From assembly GCF_000379845.1 (NCBI RefSeq), contig NZ_KB903808.1, positions 62,001 through 126,000 of the forward strand: a stretch of 64,000 nucleotides of DNA, read 5' to 3'. Every line of letters starts with the position of its first letter. Within the stretch, counting starts at the first letter, position 1. The notes beneath the pieces are model-generated. The model was not told where the DNA came from. It saw nothing but the letters and a program-made list of their open reading frames with translations, and made no database searches. Origin of the DNA: Moraxella boevrei DSM 14165. Its GTDB lineage: Bacteria; Pseudomonadota; Gammaproteobacteria; Pseudomonadales; Moraxellaceae. Positions 9,311 to 18,657 of this stretch are shown piece by piece. Both the position numbers and the translations under genes were made by a program.

Positions 9311-10351
9311 TTAGACAACGTCAAATTCAGTGGTTAATGCCATTGATTTTACTGTGTCAAACATAACATCTAAAACATGATAATCGGTAAAATAGTTCAG
9401 ACATTCTTGGCGAAATTCCTGCTCATTGGCATTGTCTTTGGCACAAATAAAGGCAAGTGGTAGCACAATCGCATCTTTGACAATATCAGCAATATCAAAT
9501 ACCAATGCTCCACGCCGAGTTTTACCATGCATCACTGCAAAGCCATGGGGAATACCCAAAACCCAAGCGGTGGTCGCTCCTAATCCATATGCCAAGTAAT
9601 TACCGTGATTTAAAAAACTATTGGCTTTGTCAATCCCTTCATGTTCACGGTTAAACCCTGCATTATCGGTATTTATACTTGCGATTTTATATAGTTCTTT
9701 GGTCATGCGACCTTCTAGGGCTAATAAATCATTGGTGCTATTTTGAGTATTAATTTGTTTTTTATAGTTTTCTAATAATTGATGGATTTTTTCATCGCTA
9801 GAATGAAATCCAAAAGCTTTAAATTCTTTATCTTTTTGCCAAACTGTTTTTAAAAAATCAATCCGTGCTAATTGTAATTTTTTTGCCATAAACAATCGTT
9901 TATTCTCATCCCACCACCACGATAACCAGCATATTGATGAAAAAGACTTAAAAGCACTAGATTTCTCATCCCACCACCACGATAACCAGCCTTGGATATA
10001 TTCGGTGGGGCGATATTCGGATTGTGGGGTAAACCATTCAATGTCATTACCCATGAATAAGGGCGTGCCACCGCCCCCACAAAACCCCACCAATACCCCC
10101 GCCTGTGATAATAATCGCATCGCCGACTGAGTGATAGACGTGCCTGTGCCTAATAAAATGCAAGTGGTGTTAGCAATGGGAATATTATAATACAGGTTTT
10201 CTTTTTCAGCTTCAGTAAGGTATAGCACTCGCCCGTCTTTTTGCATAACTCGGCAATATTGCAAATAGTACAAATTGGCACGTTTTGAATGCAAAATGGT
10301 TTTTAAATCGGATGAGTTAAAACTGTTATTTGTGTAAGCATTTTTATTCAT
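9311..10351 (-). CDS. cas1: Cas1f integrase carrying a 20-residue repeat-spacer-like insertion
   Basis: 346 residues, about 20 longer than the usual 324-327 of type I-F Cas1. Cas1 is the integrase that inserts new spacers at the leader-proximal repeat. The active-site segments look intact: LEGRMTKELYK (Glu), and VMHGKTRRGALVFDIAD (His and Asp). The extra length is explained by a 60-bp in-frame insertion: GWLSWWWDE occurs at residues 121-129 and WLSWWWDE again at 142-149. The duplicated DNA is 28 bp, separated by 32 bp. It is the first gene of the cas operon and is divergent from the array across the leader. Whether the altered protein is still active cannot be judged from sequence. Confidence 0.95.
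   Translation of the reverse strand: MNKNAYTNNSFNSSDLKTILHSKRANLYYLQYCRVMQKDGRVLYLTEAEKENLYYNIPIANTTCILLGTGTSITQSAMRLLSQAGVLVGFCGGGGTPLFMGNDIEWFTPQSEYRPTEYIQGWLSWWWDEKSSAFKSFSSICWLSWWWDENKRLFMAKKLQLARIDFLKTVWQKDKEFKAFGFHSSDEKIHQLLENYKKQINTQNSTNDLLALEGRMTKELYKIASINTDNAGFNREHEGIDKANSFLNHGNYLAYGLGATTAWVLGIPHGFAVMHGKTRRGALVFDIADIVKDAIVLPLAFICAKDNANEQEFRQECLNYFTDYHVLDVMFDTVKSMALTTEFDVV
9903..9990 (-). repeat. Ectopic spacer-integration scar in cas1 (28-bp duplication, 32-bp insert)
   Basis: Two perfect 28-bp direct copies lie at 9903-9930 and 9963-9990, separated by 32 unique bases at 9931-9962. This is exactly the repeat/spacer geometry of the neighbouring array. Read on the minus strand, the 28-mer has ATCG at positions 8-11 and TGG at 18-20, matching the CRISPR repeat at the same positions. 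The 32-bp interior does not resemble the sequence flanking either copy, so this is not a diverged tandem duplication. The duplicated 28-mer lacks the repeat's CCATC/GATGG hairpin, so Csy4 processing is not expected. Confidence 0.85.
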
Positions 10352-10418
10352 AACACTTTAATCACTAAATTATAAAAATTAATTAAAGTTGTCCCTAATA
10401 TACAGAACTAAAATATAT

Positions 10419-10447
10419 TTGACAAGGGATTTTTTATCGTTTATTGT
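10419..10447 (+). promoter_or_regulatory. Predicted pre-crRNA promoter in the leader
   Basis: A perfect -35 hexamer TTGACA (10419-10424) is followed, after 17 bases, by TATTGT (10442-10447), which has four of six consensus -10 bases. It points toward the array and lies about 150 bases upstream of the first repeat. Assignment is by consensus only. Confidence 0.6.
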
Positions 10448-10502
10448 AAAAACAAAATTGGTGAAGAACCCTTTTTTTGAACTATTTAAAAACTTGCTTA
10501 TT

Positions 10503-10515
10503 TATCAAGGACTTA
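10503..10515 (+). promoter_or_regulatory. Predicted IHF-binding site in the CRISPR leader
   Basis: TATCAAGGACTTA fits the IHF consensus WATCAA-N4-TTR at every fixed position. It sits about 85 bases upstream of the first repeat. IHF bending of the leader is known to direct spacer integration in type I-E and I-F systems, so the location makes functional sense. Confidence 0.6.
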
Positions 10516-10599
10516 TAAAATGCTAAAAAATAGAGGGTAAAATAAGGGTTTTTGCTCTCTATGCCTTGCAATTATTTAAGTTGTTGTGTTAGAATTCTA

Positions 10600-13500
10600 C
10601 TTCACCATCGCATAGATGGCTTAGAAAGATACAAGAAACAGATATTGTACATTTTCTGCCTTCACCATCGCATAGATGGCTTAGAAAATCATCTCATCAA
10701 CGCCAAAGCCCACGCCGTGCTTCACCATCGCATAGATGGCTTAGAAAAAGACAAGGCCTATTTAATCGGTAAGCCTTGCCTTCACCATCGCATAGATGGC
10801 TTAGAAATTTGGATATGTCAGACTTAACGCAAAATTATTCTTCACCATCGCATAGATGGCTTAGAAAGTGTTAAAAGCGGTCAAACTCGCCCTACAAAAC
10901 TTCACCATCGCATAGATGGCTTAGAAAAATAAGCAGTTGTTGCATACTTTTTATCTTTTCTTCACCATCGCATAGATGGCTTAGAAAATAACCGAGCATT
11001 TTTAAAATAGGTGTTGTATCTTCACCATCGCATAGATGGCTTAGAAACAACGAATTAACGGTTTTGCATAAGTTAATAACTTCACCATCGCATAGATGGC
11101 TTAGAAATGCACTGAATCTATTAAAAACAGTTTTTTCTGCTTCACCATCGCATAGATGGCTTAGAAAATTCTTTCAAGTTTTCGGGCTTTAATACGTGCC
11201 TTCACCATCGCATAGATGGCTTAGAAACTATGCTAACGACGAACAAATCTATGAAATGTCTTCACCATCGCATAGATGGCTTAGAAATAGAACTGAAACG
11301 GCTTTTAAAAATGCTTATGCTTCACCATCGCATAGATGGCTTAGAAAAATCGCCAAGGCACTTCAAAATCAGGTAATCCCTTCACCATCGCATAGATGGC
11401 TTAGAAAAGCATTAGTAAGGTTTTTCAAGTTATCGTAAACTTCACCATCGCATAGATGGCTTAGAAAGTTTATACCGCTGATTTATTAACTTATGCAAAC
11501 TTCACCATCGCATAGATGGCTTAGAAACTATTGGGTTTAATTACAAGGAAAATTTAACACTTCACCATCGCATAGATGGCTTAGAAACAACGGGATATAT
11601 CGCTCCACAAAGTGAATATCTTCACCATCGCATAGATGGCTTAGAAAAACTAAAGGCAATACAAGAGCTTTTGGAAATACTTCACCATCGCATAGATGGC
11701 TTAGAAATTGGTGTAAGACTTTCTACCACTTTTAGTTACCTTCACCATCGCATAGATGGCTTAGAAATTGCATTAACTTGGCTGGACTTGCTTTAATCTC
11801 TTCACCATCGCATAGATGGCTTAGAAACGCTGATTCGTTTTTGTGAAGTAGATTTTTCGACTTCACCATCGCATAGATGGCTTAGAAAAACATTGCTAGA
11901 ATACGTTATATCAATATGACCTTCACCATCGCATAGATGGCTTAGAAATTTGGGTGTTCTTCAGCAATAATTTGTAAATACTTCACCATCGCATAGATGG
12001 CTTAGAAACGTGCTTGCAACCGCACTCGCTATCGCCTTTGGCTTCACCATCGCATAGATGGCTTAGAAATATGCAACTAAATGTTGAAATAATGGGGTAT
12101 ACTTCACCATCGCATAGATGGCTTAGAAATTTACAAATGCTCACCATTTGGGTAGTATATACTTCACCATCGCATAGATGGCTTAGAAATGATGAGCTTT
12201 GCCAACAAATGGATGCTTTTCCTTCACCATCGCATAGATGGCTTAGAAAAAGCTAAAATAGGATATAAAAAAGCCATTAATCTTCACCATCGCATAGATG
12301 GCTTAGAAACATAACGGTTACATGGGTGGTTTTGGATTTTTCTTCACCATCGCATAGATGGCTTAGAAAAAAACAAACAAACAGGCGAGATTGCAAAGGT
12401 ACTTCACCATCGCATAGATGGCTTAGAAAGTTAAGGGCTTTTGTTAATGATGACATATTCACTTCACCATCGCATAGATGGCTTAGAAAAACTTGTTGCA
12501 GACATTCTACCCAACCACTCACTTCACCATCGCATAGATGGCTTAGAAAAATGGGTTATAAAATCATGATAAAAGTTGAATCTTCACCATCGCATAGATG
12601 GCTTAGAAATACTAAATCTCATTGGGTTGCAAGCCCTGACGCTTCACCATCGCATAGATGGCTTAGAAAAGAATTTTGTGTTTATTTTGACATGACAAAT
12701 CCTTCACCATCGCATAGATGGCTTAGAAAGAACTTGCCAGTATTGCAAAAATTAAATTACACTTCACCATCGCATAGATGGCTTAGAAATATTAGATTAT
12801 TTTTCATAATTAACCCCTTGTCTTCACCATCGCATAGATGGCTTAGAAAAATCAAAATTATTTTCTACACCCATATTTTCTCTTCACCATCGCATAGATG
12901 GCTTAGAAAAATCGTTGGAATACCCTTGCTATCACGATAAGCTTCACCATCGCATAGATGGCTTAGAAATAAGCGGTGGAGAGAAACTAGCCAAAACAAA
13001 GCTTCACCATCGCATAGATGGCTTAGAAATTTGGTGGATTTGGCAGTTTTCGCCAATTTGTCTTCACCATCGCATAGATGGCTTAGAAATGAAAGCAAAG
13101 ACATTTACAAACAAATGCAACCTTCACCATCGCATAGATGGCTTAGAAATATCAAAAAATGCTGGACTTTAACCGACAACACTTCACCATCGCATAGATG
13201 GCTTAGAAACAGTATTGCAAAAATTAAATTACAGACAATCACTTCACCATCGCATAGATGGCTTAGAAAAATGCCAAAAGCTAGAAATCGGCGAATAACT
13301 GCTTCACCATCGCATAGATGGCTTAGAAAAAATGTATAGCGTTTGCATTGTCATTTTTAAGCTTCACCATCGCATAGATGGCTTAGAAAACATCAAAATC
13401 AGGATTGCTTGCCAATGACAACTTCACCATCGCATAGATGGCTTAGAAATTGCGGATAGATTGCCTGTTAGCATAATAAATCTTCACCATCGCATAGATG

Positions 13501-16150
13501 GCTTAGAAAACGCAGGGCATTATCTAGTCCATATAGTGCTACTTCACCATCGCATAGATGGCTTAGAAAGTGCCATTTCTGCATTTTGCAGGTCAATCAA
13601 GCTTCACCATCGCATAGATGGCTTAGAAAGATTGAAAAAAATATTGGTTTTGAGTTGGCAACTTCACCATCGCATAGATGGCTTAGAAATGCTCGCCATA
13701 GGTATTTAATGGCATTGCCGACTTCACCATCGCATAGATGGCTTAGAAATGCAAAAAGCGGTGTGGTATATCAACGATGAACTTCACCATCGCATAGATG
13801 GCTTAGAAAAACTAACCGTTGATAAAAAAAGAAAGCGTGAACTTCACCATCGCATAGATGGCTTAGAAAATGCCATTAACTGACATCAAATTTAAAATAC
13901 CCTTCACCATCGCATAGATGGCTTAGAAATAATAAAAGCCAAATAATGGTATTATATATCACTTCACCATCGCATAGATGGCTTAGAAATTTGAAAATGA
14001 TAAACCAAAAGTATTTGAATTCTTCACCATCGCATAGATGGCTTAGAAAACTGCCAATTTGCCCAGTGATTAACACTAAACCTTCACCATCGCATAGATG
14101 GCTTAGAAATGAAGATTGGCATGATTGTCCGCATAATGCGACTTCACCATCGCATAGATGGCTTAGAAAGAACAGTGGTTAAATCGGTAACACGGTTGTC
14201 ACTTCACCATCGCATAGATGGCTTAGAAATACCTGATGACGATTGTTTGCTTATGGCAAGCCTTCACCATCGCATAGATGGCTTAGAAAACCTGGAGCGT
14301 GGCGTGGTGCTTGACGATATGCTTCACCATCGCATAGATGGCTTAGAAACACAGCCGACCCCGTTTTTAATACAAGTCGCTCTTCACCATCGCATAGATG
14401 GCTTAGAAAGTCTGACTTCATTGCGGATATGACAGCCCCACCTTCACCATCGCATAGATGGCTTAGAAATAGACGATGAAATCACAGGAAAAATTTGGGA
14501 TCTTCACCATCGCATAGATGGCTTAGAAACTGCCCCCATTGTGGCTCTAAACTAAAAACTCACTTCACCATCGCATAGATGGCTTAGAAAGAGACAAAAC
14601 CTTTTGAGCTCCCTGCTTTTTGCTTCACCATCGCATAGATGGCTTAGAAAGCATGGGGAGAAAGCGAAAACCGACTGACTGGCTTCACCATCGCATAGAT
14701 GGCTTAGAAAACAAGCTAAACTTATGCGAAAAGTTATACCAACTTCACCATCGCATAGATGGCTTAGAAAAAAGTCAAAGGCGAAGTTGAGCCGTACATT
14801 GACTTCACCATCGCATAGATGGCTTAGAAAACAGCAAAAACGCATTGGCAGAAGCCAACTTACTTCACCATCGCATAGATGGCTTAGAAACCAAAAGGCG
14901 GTTTTTTATTGTCTTGTGAAAACTTCACCATCGCATAGATGGCTTAGAAAATCTGCTTTTTGTACTACGACTAAATCACCGTCTTCACCATCGCATAGAT
15001 GGCTTAGAAAAGAAGTTCCGGGATCGCGATACCAACCACCATCTTCACCATCGCATAGATGGCTTAGAAAGACAAGAAATTGCAACGCTTATACGTGAGA
15101 AACTTCACCATCGCATAGATGGCTTAGAAAACGGTTAAATTCAAATGATTGATATTATCAAGCTTCACCATCGCATAGATGGCTTAGAAATGCCAGCCTA
15201 TTTGTTGTTCGCCACTCTCATTCTTCACCATCGCATAGATGGCTTAGAAAAACATTAGCCCACTTTAAACGTGAATACGAAACTTCACCATCGCATAGAT
15301 GGCTTAGAAACTGCCAATAAAGTTAGACATTAACCAAGTACCCTTCACCATCGCATAGATGGCTTAGAAAACCATTTCACATCATAAGCATTTCTAAAGT
15401 CTCTTCACCATCGCATAGATGGCTTAGAAACCGCCATGCCTTGATTTTCAAGACTTAAAGCTCTTCACCATCGCATAGATGGCTTAGAAACCGCCATGCC
15501 TTGATTTTCAAGACTTAAAGCTCTTCACCATCGCATAGATGGCTTAGAAATTGCATATTCAACCTAGCCGATTGTTTGAGTACTTCACCATCGCATAGAT
15601 GGCTTAGAAAGTCATTTGCAAAATGGCGATAAGTTGGCTTCTCTTCACCATCGCATAGATGGCTTAGAAATTTGAGCCGTCCAAATAATACGTGTTGCCA
15701 TACTTCACCATCGCATAGATGGCTTAGAAAAGCGTATGGCAGAAGAAAAAAATACTTTGATGCTTCACCATCGCATAGATGGCTTAGAAAACAAAGACAT
15801 TGCATTTGAGTTTGGTTCATGGCTTCACCATCGCATAGATGGCTTAGAAAAGCTTCGGCCATTCTTTGCAATTCTTCGGCTACTTCACCATCGCATAGAT
15901 GGCTTAGAAATGTGTATCTTGACGAACAACAATGCAAAAGATCTTCACCATCGCATAGATGGCTTAGAAAATAAATTGATTTAAAAAAATTGTTTTTTTT
16001 AACTTCACCATCGCATAGATGGCTTAGAAACAATGAGAATAGGGATTGTTACCCAAAGCAATCTTCACCATCGCATAGATGGCTTAGAAAGATAACTTTC
16101 TTTCTGTTCCCATTCATTTAATCTTCACCATCGCATAGATGGCTTAGAAA
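10600..16150 (+). CRISPR. Type I-F CRISPR array: 93 repeats, 92 spacers
   Basis: The 28-nt repeat starts CTTCACCATC and ends GGCTTAGAAA, with a CCATC-GCATA-GATGG hairpin and a CTTAGAAA handle, as in type I-F. Repeat starts run from 10600 to 16123. The 5523-base span equals 92 units of 60 plus 3, so three spacers are 33 nt (11828-11860, 12009-12041, 14530-14562) and the rest 32. I saw no repeat mutation, including the distal one. One spacer is duplicated in adjacent units (15431-15462 and 15491-15522). Translated peptides such as SPSHRWLR in this region are array artefacts, not genes. Transcription is expected from the leader at the left. Confidence 0.99.
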
Positions 16151-16415
16151 GCCGACACACTGCACCGCTTTGGTATGATGATGTTATCCATCGCAAAAAG
16201 CTTCTTTGGGCATTAAAAATGGAAATCTTGGTCTAATAGAATAAAGACCAAGCTAAAATGACTAAGTCCTGTCAAGTTCAAAGAACGATACGGAAGACTT
16301 AGTCCTTAGTAAAACCAATTAGCCTATCAACCTAACCTTTAATCTTGCGTTTAAGATTTGGGGGTCGGTTTATAGAAATGCTTTTTTGGCAATGCTGTAT
16401 TTTCAATAAAAGAAA
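16151..16415. other. Array trailer with two perfect hairpins; no gene seen
   Basis: This stretch of 265 bases lies between the last repeat and the ahpF stop codon. It contains a CTTGGTCT/AGACCAAG inverted repeat (16227-16234 with 16245-16252) and a GACTAAGTC/GACTTAGTC inverted repeat (16260-16268 with 16297-16305). Neither is followed by a clear T-run on either side. They could be parts of a small RNA, a terminator set for the pre-crRNA, or remains of a mobile element. No coding region was recognised. Confidence 0.5.
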
Positions 16416-17993
16416 TTATTGCATCACTAGGTACTCAAATGCCGACAGCCCAGCTTTTGCCCCTTCACCCATCGCAATGTTAATTTGCTTAAATGGTACG
16501 GTGGTAACGTCCCCACAAGCAAAAATCCCACGTCGTGATGTCGCACAGCGAACATCAATTTCAATCTCGCCTACATTTGTCGTTTCGACCAAATGTTTCA
16601 CCACTTCTGAGTTTGGCACCAGTCCGATTTGTACAAAGACTGCCGATAGTTCTAAGGTTTTGTTTTCGCCAGTATTACGGTCTTGATAAACAATCGCATT
16701 TACTTTGCCGTTCTGTGCAGTGATTTCTTGGGTAGCGATGCTTGTCATAATGTCAATATTGGCACGCTCTTTGGCTTTATTGACAAGTACTTGGTCAGCA
16801 CGCAATTTATCACCATATTCAATCAAAGTTACATGATTGACAATACCCGCTAAGTCTAACGCCGCTTCCACACCTGAGTTACCGCCACCGACAACCGCCA
16901 CGTTTTTGCCTTTAAAAAATGGACCATCGCAGTGCGGGCAGAACGCCACGCCGTTACCGATATTTTCATCTTCACCTTTTACGCCAAGTTTTCGCCATTT
17001 TGCCCCCGTTGCAACAATCACTGTGCGAGTGGCGAAGCTTTCGCCTGTGTTTAATGTGATTTGGTAAGTCAAATCAGCGTTTTCACTCACTTCTTTGACA
17101 CTCACCATTTCTTTGACGGTAATGGCGTATTCTTTGACGTGCTTGGCAAAATTATTGGCAAGCTCATTACCATTGGTTAAAGGCACAGAAATCAAGTTTT
17201 CAATGTCTTGTGTGTCTTTGACCTGTCCACCGATACGGTCAGCAATCATAGCAACCTTTAAGCCTTTACGAGCGGTATAGATACTTGCCGACACACCAGC
17301 AGGCCCGCCACCAATCACGGTTACATCTTGCAATGGCAAACTTTCGCCAGTCGCTACGCCACTCATCAAGTCAGGCAACTGTTCTTGCAATTTTTCAATG
17401 AGTTTGGCGGTGTCAATCTTACCATTGGCGAACGGTTTGCCATTTAAAAATACCGCTGGCACGCCTTGAATGTTTTTTTCATTAACCAAATCTTGGAACA
17501 CGCCACCGTCAATCATTTCGTTGCTAATGTTGTCATTAAGTAAGGCAAATTGATTAAGCGACTGCACCACATCAGGGCAATTATGACAAGATAAAGAAAC
17601 AAAGGTTTGAAATTTTAGCGGTTGTTTGATATTTTTGATGATATTTTGGATATTTTTATCCAGTTTTAGCTCGCTACCGCCCGATTGCAGTACCGCCAAA
17701 ATCAGCGATGTAAACTCGTGTCCTGACGGAATACCGCTAAAGATAATACCTGTATCCGCCCCTTGCGTCTGGATTTTAAAGCTCATTGGCGACAAGTTTT
17801 CATCGGTATTATCCGCCAAAATAATCTTGTCGGTGGTGCTGGCAACTTGTGCCAAAAATTCTTCTAATTCGGCACGTTTAGCGTGGTCACCGCTTCCCAT
17901 CACAAAAGTAATGGCACGTGTCATACGTTCACTGTAAGACTTAATCGCATCAAGTAAAGATTTATCAATCATGGTGTTGCTCCAATTTAGCAA
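16416..17993 (-). CDS. ahpF: Alkyl hydroperoxide reductase subunit F
   Basis: 525 residues, the usual size for AhpF (about 520). This cytoplasmic flavoprotein passes electrons from NADH to AhpC for peroxide reduction. The N-terminal double thioredoxin domain holds CHNC. Next come the FAD motif GGGPAGVSASIYTARKG, the second redox motif CPHCDG, and the NAD-binding motif GGGNSGVEAALDLAG. The C-terminal FAD contact is FACGDVTTVPFKQINIAMGEG. It is encoded about 8 kb from ahpC rather than beside it. The gene converges with the CRISPR array. Confidence 0.95.
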   Translation of the reverse strand: MLNWSNTMIDKSLLDAIKSYSERMTRAITFVMGSGDHAKRAELEEFLAQVASTTDKIILADNTDENLSPMSFKIQTQGADTGIIFSGIPSGHEFTSLILAVLQSGGSELKLDKNIQNIIKNIKQPLKFQTFVSLSCHNCPDVVQSLNQFALLNDNISNEMIDGGVFQDLVNEKNIQGVPAVFLNGKPFANGKIDTAKLIEKLQEQLPDLMSGVATGESLPLQDVTVIGGGPAGVSASIYTARKGLKVAMIADRIGGQVKDTQDIENLISVPLTNGNELANNFAKHVKEYAITVKEMVSVKEVSENADLTYQITLNTGESFATRTVIVATGAKWRKLGVKGEDENIGNGVAFCPHCDGPFFKGKNVAVVGGGNSGVEAALDLAGIVNHVTLIEYGDKLRADQVLVNKAKERANIDIMTSIATQEITAQNGKVNAIVYQDRNTGENKTLELSAVFVQIGLVPNSEVVKHLVETTNVGEIEIDVRCATSRRGIFACGDVTTVPFKQINIAMGEGAKAGLSAFEYLVMQ

Positions 17994-18321
17994 TTCATTT
18001 GGAAAATAGATTTAATATGCCTATTATCCAAGAAAAATTTATCTTTGACAACCTTGGAAGTTTAATCATCATAATTAAAAAAACAAAACTCTTCATAAAT
18101 ATTTTTCTATCTAACCAATCAAAAAACCACAATTTTAGCAATTTTCCCACTATTTTATAGTCTTTTAGCAAAAATACACACGAAACTACAAACTTGCTAT
18201 AGTCAAAAGATGTTTTTTTGGTTAAAATGGTAGTCAGCATAAGGGCGATGTTAGATTATCATTAACCTTATCTTTATGAAGTAGTGTTTAATATATTTTT
18301 AATTTTACTTAAGGAATAGCT
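17994..18321. other. Intergenic region between divergent ahpF and DUF465 gene
   Basis: 328 AT-rich bases separate two divergent genes, so promoters for both are expected here. I looked for an OxyR-type pair of ATAG...CTAT elements for ahpF and found none that is convincing. Several poly-A and poly-T tracts occur. An AAGGA ribosome-binding site precedes the DUF465 ATG. No RNA gene or repeat was recognised. Confidence 0.4.
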
Positions 18322-18546
18322 ATGTTTCCAGAATATCGTGAACTGATTACCAAACTAAAATCTGAAAATGATTTGCATTTTGAAAAATTATTCAACGCTC
18401 ACAATGAGCTTGACGAAGAAATTACCAACCTTGAAAAAGACCCAGTGGCAAGCGTAAGCCGTGAAGTTGAGATTGAAGCCAAGAAAAAAGAAAAACTGGC
18501 TCTAAAAGACGAGCTGTTTAAATATTTAGAGAGCAAACAAGGCTAA
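18322..18546 (+). CDS. Small DUF465 (YdcH-like) protein
   Basis: 74 residues, highly charged and predicted to be a helical hairpin. It matches the DUF465/YdcH family in length and in the FPEYRELI start, the FNAHNELDEEI segment and the KKEKLALKDEL C-terminal block. The function of the family is unknown. It has an AAGGA Shine-Dalgarno sequence and is closed by a Rho-independent terminator (18568-18602), so it is likely a single-gene transcript. Confidence 0.85.
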   Translation: MFPEYRELITKLKSENDLHFEKLFNAHNELDEEITNLEKDPVASVSREVEIEAKKKEKLALKDELFKYLESKQG

Positions 18547-18567
18547 GGCTTGCCTTGGAAAATTGCT

Positions 18568-18602
18568 ATCCCATCAGCGTTTTGGCGTTGGTGGGATTTT
18601 TT
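18568..18602 (+). terminator. Rho-independent terminator after the DUF465 gene
   Basis: The stem ATCCCATCA (18568-18576) pairs with TGGTGGGAT (18589-18597), with one G-U pair, and is followed by a T-run. It begins 22 bases after the DUF465 stop codon. Confidence 0.75.
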
Positions 18603-18657
18603 ATATGACGTTTTCCCATTTTTTCGTGATTTATTAAAAATTTTAAGATGGATTTTG

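Larger units (their letters stand above)
10352..10599 (+). promoter_or_regulatory. CRISPR leader, also intergenic region of divergent cas1
   Basis: This 248-base AT-rich region separates the cas1 start codon from the first repeat. The leader end is assigned by repeat orientation (TTAGAAA at the 3' side) and by the position of cas1. It contains a good sigma70-like promoter toward the array and a consensus IHF site. On the minus strand a TATAAT hexamer about 20 bases upstream of the cas1 ATG may serve the cas operon, but no convincing -35 box accompanies it. Confidence 0.8.

Noticed and set aside
9903-9990. Tandem duplication as the cause of the repeated WLSWWWDE in cas1
   Set aside because: A 60-bp tandem duplication should also duplicate the 32-bp part. 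That part does not resemble the sequence next to either 28-bp copy, while the 28-bp copies are identical.
10552-16033. Many open frames with peptides such as SPSHRWLRN, LHHRIDGLE or FLSHLCDGE
   Set aside because: They are translations of the 28-nt CRISPR repeat and spacers. The 60-nt period keeps a frame open without coding.
18550-18657. N-terminal extension of the DUF4105 protein
   Set aside because: The extension crosses a Rho-independent terminator; the signal peptide starts at 18658-18661.
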